From the NCBI GenBank assembly GCA_900543445.1, contig UQRC01000045.1, positions 1-15,297 of the forward strand: a stretch of DNA of 15,297 nt, in the 5' to 3' direction. A program made the translations under genes and the position numbers. Below, in pieces: positions 1-5,205 of the stretch; position 1 is the first letter of the stretch, and every line of letters starts with the position of its first letter. The notes beneath the pieces were generated by a model. The model was not told where the DNA came from. It did not search any database and saw nothing but the letters and a program-made list of their open reading frames with translations. Origin of the DNA: an uncultured Lachnobacterium sp. (GTDB lineage: Bacteria; Bacillota; Clostridia; Lachnospirales; Lachnospiraceae).

Positions 1-9
1 TGATAATAA

Positions 10-328
10 AATATAACAGTTATTAAATCCCTTGGAATATATGAAATCTCAATTCAAGTTTGTAAAACTGATGGAATAAAAAAATGTAAAGCTGGGAGCA
101 TTAGCTTACGGCTTTTTAAGTTAAAGCAAATAGAAGTAAATAATGGTCAAAAAACAATCGACATCCGACCTCGTACACGTTATAATATAAGTAATCTAAT
201 AAGAAAACAGTGTTATCATTACTGCATTGCTAAATGAGAATGGTAGCCATAAATATGAATTCGTAGGAACGGAATGGTTGAACCCTCAGGGTGACAATGT
301 CACTCATTTGTCAGCGAGAGGTGCTTAA
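10..328 (+). pseudogene. Frameshifted, 5'-truncated protein-coding remnant of unknown family
   Basis: Two open frames join into one plausible protein tail. The first runs from 10 to a stop at 235-237 and reads ...LRLFKLKQIEVNNGQ...RPRTRYNISNLIRK. The second opens at 203 and continues to the stop at 326-328, reading ENSVIITALLNENGSHKYEF then ...NPQGDNVTHLSARGA. Removing one A from the AAAA run at 204-207 joins them smoothly (NLIR-NSVIITALL). There is no usable start codon: three stop codons in a row (positions 1-9) sit directly upstream in the first frame. I therefore read it as the C-terminal part of a decayed gene, or a gene with one indel (real or sequencing). I do not recognise the family. 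The mix of charged and beta-forming residues suggests a soluble or extracellular domain. Confidence 0.5.
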
Positions 329-354
329 CTTAGATGATTTTCAGTTTTCTTATT

Positions 355-383
355 TTGACATGGATTTACAGGAAGGGTAGAAA
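355..383 (+). promoter_or_regulatory. Putative sigma-A promoter for a truncated gene
   Basis: A perfect -35 TTGACA (355-360) is separated by 17 bases from TAGAAA (378-383). Transcription would start near 390 and run through a structured leader toward the ribosome binding site at 545-551. Nothing intact lies downstream, so this looks like a promoter left behind after a rearrangement. Confidence 0.5.
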
Positions 384-449
384 AATCATTGCCGTTTTTT
401 TGTTGTTTTTCTGCTAACAGCTAGTGTAGCTAACAAAAGGGCAATGATT
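384..449 (-). terminator. Long interrupted hairpin, terminator-like on the minus strand
   Basis: AATCATTGCC (384-393) is the exact reverse complement of GGCAATGATT (440-449). Inside it TTTTGTT pairs with AACAAAA (432-438), and an AGCTA/TAGCT hairpin lies at the tip. Read on the minus strand, the outer stem is followed by TTTTTC, the pattern of an intrinsic terminator. On the plus strand it would fold only if transcription began upstream of the promoter just to its left. It could also be the relic of a small mobile element; no target duplication was seen. Confidence 0.4.
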
Positions 450-479
450 AAAAATATTTCTGCTTGGAAAATAACAAGC

Positions 480-533
480 CTGAATGAGTATTCCGTTCAG
501 ATTAGATTAGGTTCTAATCTGGGCGGATTTTTT
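480..533 (+). promoter_or_regulatory. Attenuator-like leader: terminator hairpin with competing hairpin
   Basis: CAGATTAG (498-505) pairs with CTAATCTG (514-521), extended by CCG/CGG (493-495/524-526), followed by a run of six T (528-533): a plausible intrinsic terminator only ~12 bases before an AAGGAGG ribosome binding site. The bases TTCAG (496-500) in its left arm can instead pair with CTGAA (480-484), so the two hairpins exclude each other, as in transcription attenuators. A further small hairpin GCTTG/CAAGC lies at 462-479. I cannot match it to a named riboswitch or leader class. Confidence 0.4.
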
Positions 534-555
534 ATTTCAGGGAGAAGGAGGATGC

Positions 556-822
556 CTATGGCAGAAAAAGTGGATCAGATGGATCGAGCAGTGCGGACAA
601 CAGCATACCACCGCACAGATGTCCACTCGATCCGGTTCCCGGAATCGTAAAATTAATCATCTGCGTTGCGAAAACAAATGCTCCCATCACACCCATAAGT
701 GGTATCTTCTTCGGATCATTTTCTAGCCGTACTTTTCTTATTGAATAAGCTACCACTGCCGCCGAGCAAGCATACATCGTACCTGCCACAGCCGGAGTGA
801 CCAGCGCATCTGCCATGTGCAT
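556..822 (-). pseudogene. cbiM: Truncated cobalt/nickel ECF transporter component CbiM (N-terminal fragment)
   Basis: The protein starts MHMADALVTPAVAGTMYA and continues through GVMGAFVFATQMINFTIPGT and GSSGHLCGGMLLSALL, the N-terminal signature of CbiM/NikM, the membrane substrate-binding subunit of cobalt or nickel ECF transporters. The N-terminal Met-His-Met is the known metal-binding start of the family. The start at 822 is supported by GGGGGG 7 bases upstream. Similarity stops after ...SALL (about position 585), where the family would continue GPYAAF; here it reads DPSDPLFLP and stops. Full-length CbiM has over 200 residues, so most of the membrane domain is missing, and no cbiN, cbiQ or cbiO follows. 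The fragment is probably non-functional. The Cys in GHLCGG replaces the usual Gly. A weak promoter (TTGTGG 887-882, TAAAGT 865-860 on the minus strand) is possible. Confidence 0.8.
558..650 (+). pseudogene. 5' stub of a gene cut off after about eight codons
   Basis: AAGGAGG (545-551) sits 6 bases before an ATG at 558 that begins MAEKVDQM. From about 583 onward the same bases are the antisense of the cbiM fragment, so the remaining frame to the stop at 648-650 is almost certainly meaningless. With the promoter and attenuator upstream, this reads as the intact 5' control region of a gene whose body was lost in a rearrangement. The product cannot be inferred from so few residues. Confidence 0.35.
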
Positions 823-875
823 AAAAATTCCCCCCGGAGACTTCGATTTTTCTGTACCTACTTTACCATAGCACT

Positions 876-907
876 GAAAAACCACAAGCCCCAGGGGGGG
901 TGTTTGT
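876..907 (-). terminator. Intrinsic terminator for the surface protein gene
   Basis: On the minus strand ACAAACACCCC (907-897) pairs with GGGGCTTGT (892-884) with one bulge and one G-T pair, followed by GG and five T (881-877). It lies about 70 bases after the stop codon of the 976-2634 gene. It also overlaps the region where a cbiM promoter would be. Confidence 0.6.
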
Positions 908-975
908 CAGCCAGATTCCGTCATCCCATTACTGTTCACTCGTGCCTCATTCCAGTAACGTATTTCCAACAGCTG

Positions 976-2634
976 CTACTTCTTCTTATTTACGGTTACG
1001 GGCATTCTTATGACCTTTGACTGACCGTTTTCCAGTCTGACAACCGCCTTGACGACTGTCTTTCCGGGCTTCAGACCCGTGATCCTGCCATTTGAGCTAA
1101 CGCGTGCCACATCCGGATTGAGAACCGAAAAAGTCACTTTATCAACATTGTACCAGTTTACCCCTTTCTCAAACCAAAAGTACGTCCCCTGCTTCTCGCG
1201 GATAGTGGCTGATTGTTTCGTGGCTTTGATCGACCGCAGTATCTGTTTCGTGAGTGCTTCTTCCTCGTCGGCTGTCACTAACTCATAGGTTCCGTGGCCC
1301 AGCTCATTATGATCCAGTTCAACGCTTCCATCTGCCGCTACCCTGAAAGGCATTTTACTGACTACAAGCTTCTCACCTGTTTCGGGATCTATCTCAATGA
1401 TCTTCATTTTTTTAGGTCTCACGGTTCTTTTCAGAAGCGTATTTACATTGACCGTCACTTCCCGGATGACCCAGTCGTTTTTCGTGAGCATCTTGATTGT
1501 GGTCTTTACCTTCTTCGTGCCTGCTGCCTTTACGATCTCTGAAAGTGCTTCCCCGGAGATCTTCACATTGCCAAAACCTCTATCAAGAATTTCTGCGGTA
1601 GCTGAAGTAATCTTCCCTTTGGCATTCTTCGATACATTGACCACGATATTCATTCCTGTCTTTTCATTTCTGATCTCGGTCCTGATCTGTACGGAACCGT
1701 CCTCTGCCCGGATTTCAGTCGTGGTCACAACTGTACCATCTTCTCTGGTTTCGGTCTTAGTCTTAGTCGTAGTCTTGTCCTTGTTATCCTCCTGTGGCGG
1801 AGCAGTTTCAGATCCGCTGTCGGTGGAACCGCCTGATGAACTGCTGCCGGAGCTGCTGCCACTGTCCGAGCTACTGCCGGAACTGCTTCCACCGGAGCTG
1901 CTTCCACCGGAAGTGCCCCCATCCGAACTACTGCCGCCGGATGATTCTTTCGTAAATGCCATCCCGACCATATCACTCATGATATGACCATCTTCTATCG
2001 CAATCGCCCGGATCGTAGTCGTCTCTGTCAGCGTAATCGGTGTATTGTACTTCTGCGATCCATTTGTTGGCACTGTACCATCTGTTGTGTAATAAATGCT
2101 CGCACCGGTGGTCGCTGTGATCGTCACCTCCGTGCGATCCGAAAACTTGTTAGCACCGGAAATCGTCGGAACGTCGCTGGCGCGCGGAGTTGTGATCTCA
2201 CGATTGCCAGCTGCCAAAATCTTATCGCCTGATCCGACCTTTCTGACGTGAAGATCAACCGTCTGATTGGCGCCAAATGTCTTCTGCGTCTGAAGTGTCT
2301 GCAATGAGTAATAATCTGTGCCATTGATACTATACTGATAGCTCATCGTATCAGTATCTACCAGATTTGTCACCTGCATAACATATACGGTAGCGCTATC
2401 GTTTGGCCATATACTCACTTCAAACTGAATTGTTTCCTCCTGTGGCTCTGTGCCCTGATCTCCGGGCTCTGCCGTCCCGGTGTTGTCGTCCGCGTATACC
2501 GTTTCCGGTGCGAGCAATCCACCAGGTACACTCATGGATGACACGACCGTAGCTACGGCAATCCCCAAGGTCAGGATTTTTGCTAATGATTTGCTTTGTT
2601 TTGATTTCCGTTGTTTCAATTTTTGTTGTCTCAT
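976..2634 (-). CDS. Secreted surface protein with chitobiase C-terminal-like domain, Ser/Gly linker and Ig-like (Big_2) domain
   Basis: Length is 552 residues. A basic N-terminus and hydrophobic stretch (about 17-33) end in a likely signal-peptidase site near VYA/DD (48/49), so the protein is exported. Residues ~155-228 match the chitobiase/beta-hexosaminidase C-terminal fold, with its typical IYYTTDGTVPT and IRAIAIEDG strings. Residues ~231-276 are an almost pure Ser/Gly linker. Residues ~285-470 form a Thr/Lys-rich beta region (TTTKTKTETREDGTVVTTTE; later GEALSEIVKAAGTKKV) that I recall from other Lachnospiraceae surface proteins. Residues ~475-549 look like a bacterial Ig-like domain (VLNPDVARVSSNGRITGLKP). 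There is no LPXTG motif, catalytic domain or C-terminal helix, so it is either released or bound to the wall non-covalently. Translation start: AGGAGGG 8 bases before the ATG. A possible -10 TATAAT lies at 2801-2796. The role is probably adhesion or polysaccharide binding. Confidence 0.85.
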   Translation of the reverse strand: MRQQKLKQRKSKQSKSLAKILTLGIAVATVVSSMSVPGGLLAPETVYADDNTGTAEPGDQGTEPQEETIQFEVSIWPNDSATVYVMQVTNLVDTDTMSYQYSINGTDYYSLQTLQTQKTFGANQTVDLHVRKVGSGDKILAAGNREITTPRASDVPTISGANKFSDRTEVTITATTGASIYYTTDGTVPTNGSQKYNTPITLTETTTIRAIAIEDGHIMSDMVGMAFTKESSGGSSSDGGTSGGSSSGGSSSGSSSDSGSSSGSSSSGGSTDSGSETAPPQEDNKDKTTTKTKTETREDGTVVTTTEIRAEDGSVQIRTEIRNEKTGMNIVVNVSKNAKGKITSATAEILDRGFGNVKISGEALSEIVKAAGTKKVKTTIKMLTKNDWVIREVTVNVNTLLKRTVRPKKMKIIEIDPETGEKLVVSKMPFRVAADGSVELDHNELGHGTYELVTADEEEALTKQILRSIKATKQSATIREKQGTYFWFEKGVNWYNVDKVTFSVLNPDVARVSSNGRITGLKPGKTVVKAVVRLENGQSKVIRMPVTVNKKK

Positions 2635-2903
2635 TCGTCGATCCCTCCTTTGACTGATGCTGTTATTAGGCGTTTGCGAAACTATTTTTATTATCTGGGC
2701 TACCTAGCTGTGGGCGCAGTGGCATTCTGCACTTTCTTAATCATTGGAATCTTGCGAAATCCTGCATATTTATTTTACCCATAAATATGGAGAAGATTAT
2801 ACGTCTCTCTTTTCCATAAATGTATCATGTTTATCACTTAATGTCTACGGCCTTTAAGCTAGGGAAACGCTGATTAATACATGCATCTCCTCGTAATTTT
2901 TGA

Positions 2904-2909
2904 TATAAT
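2904..2909 (+). promoter_or_regulatory. Putative -10 element for the SGNH hydrolase / nfo unit
   Basis: A perfect TATAAT with no good -35 hexamer 17 bases upstream (ATGCAT there). Transcription would start near 2916, which places the palindrome at 2928-2952 inside the early transcribed region. The rest of the ~370-base gap between the divergent genes holds a minus-strand TATAAT (2801-2796) and no gene I can support. Confidence 0.4.
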
Positions 2910-2927
2910 ATAGGTATCAAAAGGATT

Positions 2928-2952
2928 TTTGTATATACTATGTATATACAAA
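2928..2952 (+). promoter_or_regulatory. Perfect palindrome, candidate operator
   Basis: TTTGTATATAC (2928-2938) is the exact reverse complement of GTATATACAAA (2942-2952), with a 3-base spacer. Eleven-base arms rich in alternating TA, placed just downstream of a -10 element, are typical of operators for dimeric repressors such as GntR/YtrA-type or PadR-type regulators. No such regulator is encoded next to it. The pairs are mostly A-T, so it is a poor terminator and has no T run. It lies between the -10 and the chosen start codon of the SGNH hydrolase. Confidence 0.5.
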
Positions 2953-3004
2953 GTGAGAGAAGATGTTTTTCTATGCAAGCATAGGCAAAAGAATGGAGAA
3001 TATT

Positions 3005-3619
3005 ATGACAAAAGAAGAGAAAATTGAGCGTTTTAAAAAAATGAATGAAAATATAATCCCGGGGCAGATCGTCTGTGCTGGGTCTTCACTTATGGAGATG
3101 TTTCCGGTTGAAGAACTTGCGAAAGAGGCAAAACTAAATGCGATAATTTACAATCGTGGAGTTGGTGGATTTGTCACAGACGAATTGTTAGAAAATATAG
3201 ATACCTGCATTCTGGATTTAAAGCCGTCAAAGTTGTTCATCAATATAGGAACAAACGACCTCAGCAATCCGGATATACCAATCGCAGAAATGATCGCAAA
3301 TTATGATAAGATTATCTGTCAGGTAAAGGATTCCCTGCCAGATGTAAGCATCTATTTTATGGCATATTATCCAATCAATTATGATGCAGCAACGGATGAG
3401 ATGAAGCCATGTCTTCTGGTTCGAACAAATAAAAAAATTGATGAAGCCAATGCAGCTGTCAGAGCGCTTGCGCAAAAGCATAATGAAACGTACATAGATA
3501 TCACAGCTCCTTTGAAGGATGAGAATGGAAATCTAAAAGCAGAGTATACCATTGAGGGAATGCATATAAACGAGGATGGATATCGGTCGATTTTTCCGGA
3601 ATTCATGAAATATGTATAG
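3005..3619 (+). CDS. SGNH/GDSL-family hydrolase (esterase/lipase-like)
   Basis: The product is 204 residues from the preferred ATG at 3005, which has GGAG (2995-2998) 6 bases upstream. An in-frame ATG at 2963 would add 14 residues but has a poorer site. The SGNH blocks are recognisable: the nucleophile block CAGSSLM with Ser28 (the usual GDS reads GSS); RGVGG (about 51-55) supplying the oxyanion Gly; GTNDL with Asn84; and EGMHINEDGY with His187. In the last block the acid that is normally Asp (DxxH) is Glu184. The order and spacing resemble the platelet-activating-factor acetylhydrolase-like branch acting on O-acyl or O-acetyl esters. There is no signal peptide, so it is cytoplasmic. The substrate is unknown; deacetylation of a sugar or small ester is plausible. 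It is followed 68 bases later by nfo with no terminator between, so the two may share a transcript. Confidence 0.85.
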   Translation: MTKEEKIERFKKMNENIIPGQIVCAGSSLMEMFPVEELAKEAKLNAIIYNRGVGGFVTDELLENIDTCILDLKPSKLFINIGTNDLSNPDIPIAEMIANYDKIICQVKDSLPDVSIYFMAYYPINYDAATDEMKPCLLVRTNKKIDEANAAVRALAQKHNETYIDITAPLKDENGNLKAEYTIEGMHINEDGYRSIFPEFMKYV

Positions 3620-3687
3620 ATAAGTTATCAGCTTAATCGACAAATGAAAGATTTGAAAGAATATAACCGTTAAGGAGATCAAACACG

Positions 3688-4593
3688 ATGTTGAAATTAG
3701 GATGCCATGTTGGCATGTCAGGAAAAGAAATGATGCTTGGTTCGGTCAAGGATGCCGTATCATTTGGAGCAAATACATTCATGCTTTATACCGGTGCTCC
3801 TCAGAATACGAGGAGAAAGGAAGTATCAGAATTAAGAATCGAAGAGGCGCACGCACTTATGGCAGAGCATGGAATTGATGAGTTTGTTGTGCATGCTCCG
3901 TATATCATAAATCTTGCTAATACTGTAAATCCAGCTACATACGAGATTGCGGTGGAATTCCTTGCGAAGGAGATTGATCGTGCAACAGCGATGGGGTCAC
4001 AGACGATCGTTCTACATCCTGGCTCACATGTGGGAGCGGGTGTGGATATTGGAATTGCAAGCATCGTAAAGGGACTGAATGAAGTTCTGACAGCGGATAC
4101 AAAATGTAATATCGCGCTTGAAACGATGGCGGGAAAAGGCAGTGAGATTGGCAGAAACTTTGAGGAACTGGCACAGATATACGATGGTGTAAGTTGTAAT
4201 GACAAGCTTCGGGTATGCTTTGATACCTGTCATACCAGTGATGCCGGTTATGACATCATACATAATTTTGATGGCGTGATGGAGAAGTTCGATAAACTTA
4301 TCGGCAAGAATCAGATTGCGGTGTTCCATATGAACGACAGCAAAAACGAGCCTGGAGCTGCCAAGGACAGGCACGAGAATTTTGGTTTTGGAAAGATCGG
4401 TTTTGATGCACTTATGTACATCATGAATCATCCGGATTTTGAAGAGGTTCCCAAGATACTGGAATCACCGTACATCAAAGACCCAGAGAACGGCAAAAAG
4501 AGCTATGAGCCTTTTGCCAGAGAGATCGCTATGATCCGTTCGGGGGAGTTTGACACCGATATGATCGAGCATGTGCTGCAGGATAATAAATAG
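3688..4593 (+). CDS. nfo: Endonuclease IV (AP endonuclease, deoxyribonuclease IV)
   Basis: Length is 301 residues, against 280-300 for the family. It cleaves the DNA backbone 5' to abasic sites during base excision repair, using three metal ions. The expected zinc ligands are all present at family spacing: His69 (VVHAPYIIN), His110 (IVLHPGS), Glu145 (ALETMAG), Asp179 and His182 ([11 protein letters not shown]), His214 (FHMNDSK), Asp227 and His229 ([10 protein letters not shown]), and Glu259 (ILESP). This makes an active enzyme very likely. AAGGAG (3672-3677) lies 10 bases before the ATG. The gene ends just before a strong terminator. It is soluble and cytoplasmic. No oxidative-stress operator is visible. 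Confidence 0.97.
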   Translation: MLKLGCHVGMSGKEMMLGSVKDAVSFGANTFMLYTGAPQNTRRKEVSELRIEEAHALMAEHGIDEFVVHAPYIINLANTVNPATYEIAVEFLAKEIDRATAMGSQTIVLHPGSHVGAGVDIGIASIVKGLNEVLTADTKCNIALETMAGKGSEIGRNFEELAQIYDGVSCNDKLRVCFDTCHTSDAGYDIIHNFDGVMEKFDKLIGKNQIAVFHMNDSKNEPGAAKDRHENFGFGKIGFDALMYIMNHPDFEEVPKILESPYIKDPENGKKSYEPFAREIAMIRSGEFDTDMIEHVLQDNK

Positions 4594-4606
4594 TGGGAAT
4601 AAATGA

Positions 4607-4640
4607 GGGCAGGTCTGTGTGACCTGCCCCAATTTTTTTT
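4607..4640 (+). terminator. Intrinsic terminator after nfo
   Basis: GGGCAGGTC (4607-4615), a 5-base loop and GACCTGCCC (4621-4629) form a perfect 9-pair stem followed by CAA and eight T. It separates nfo from the convergent crcB, whose stop codon begins two bases beyond it. The minus-strand side has only a weak T-rich tract, so it is best as a plus-strand terminator. Confidence 0.92.
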
Positions 4641-4641
4641 G

Positions 4642-5007
4642 TTATTTACCAATAAGACCTAATCCGGCATAGACTGCGGCCAAGCCGCCAACGACACTGA
4701 GGATAACATACAAGGCGGCACTCCATGGAGCACCTCGCTCGATCAGTTGATTTGTCTCAAGAGCAAAGGAGGAAAACGTCGTAAATCCTCCACATATTCC
4801 GACCTTCAAAAACAGAATTAACTGCGGATTCCATTCCTTTTTCGCCCCAAAAGCGACCACCAGACCAATTACAAATGCGCCTAAGATATTAATCAGCAGG
4901 GTCTTGATTGGGAAACCATTCTGGGGACTGACAGGAATCAGTCCGATCAGATAACGTATTATAGCTCCGATAAAGCCTCCAAGTCCGACGATGATGCAAT
5001 TAACCAC
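4642..5007 (-). CDS. crcB: Fluoride ion channel CrcB/Fluc
   Basis: A small, four-helix membrane protein that works as an antiparallel dimer to export fluoride. Family marks: GLGGFIGAIIRY near the N-terminus, INILGAFVIG with the pore-region Asn, and the GGFTTFSSF motif carrying the Phe residues and the central Na+ site region. I chose the GTG at 5007 (121 residues, VVNCIIVGLGG): AAAAGGAG lies 7 bases before it, and CrcB proteins usually have about 10 residues before the GG motif. The ATG at 5037 would add 10 hydrophilic residues but has no good ribosome binding site. Only one crcB copy is seen, so it would form a homodimer. I found no fluoride riboswitch in the leader. Confidence 0.93.
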   Translation of the reverse strand: MVNCIIVGLGGFIGAIIRYLIGLIPVSPQNGFPIKTLLINILGAFVIGLVVAFGAKKEWNPQLILFLKVGICGGFTTFSSFALETNQLIERGAPWSAALYVILSVVGGLAAVYAGLGLIGK

Positions 5008-5057
5008 TTTTATACTCCTTTTGTTGCTTTGTTCCATTTATCCATTAATTTTATTCT

Positions 5058-5086
5058 ATGTTAGTCTTATTCGCCGATTTTATCAA
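5058..5086 (-). promoter_or_regulatory. Putative promoter of crcB
   Basis: On the minus strand TTGATA (5086-5081), a 17-base spacer and TAACAT (5063-5058). It gives a ~45-base leader to the GTG start, too short for a fluoride aptamer. An inverted repeat GTCTTAT/ATAAGAC (5064-5070/5088-5094) overlaps it. Confidence 0.4.
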
Positions 5087-5205
5087 GATAAGACGAATAT
5101 ATTATTCTTTTTTATTTGTAGACACGAATAGTGGACAGAGTTGCACACCAAACCCAAAGAGTCCTTTGATAAAATTATTTTATAGTTTAAAAGGAGGATT
5201 CGTGT

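Noticed and set aside
384..449. Insertion-sequence terminal inverted repeats
   Set aside because: Only ~45 bases lie between the arms, there is no transposase and no target-site duplication. A hairpin or terminator explanation is enough, though a MITE relic cannot be excluded.
444..650. 68-codon plus-strand frame as a leader peptide gene
   Set aside because: Its ATG has no ribosome binding site and sits inside the hairpin arm; the later ATG at 558 has a strong one.
823..975. Cobalamin or nickel/cobalt riboswitch in front of the cbiM fragment
   Set aside because: No B12-box-like segment and no recognisable NiCo core; the one strong hairpin there works as the terminator of the preceding gene.
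1397..1987. 196-codon plus-strand open frame rich in Leu, Pro and Ser
   Set aside because: It is the antisense of the Ser/Gly linker and beta region of the surface protein; there is no ribosome binding site or family signature.
2651..2784. Short plus-strand frame without ATG reading NYFYYLGYLAVGAVAFC then TFLIIGILRNPAYLFYP, like a membrane helix
   Set aside because: It has no start codon or ribosome binding site and lies in an AT-rich promoter region. It could be a tail of a lost membrane protein but is too short to support.
5008..5205. Fluoride riboswitch upstream of crcB
   Set aside because: The conserved GGxGAUGG-type core is not found on the minus strand, and the probable leader is too short.
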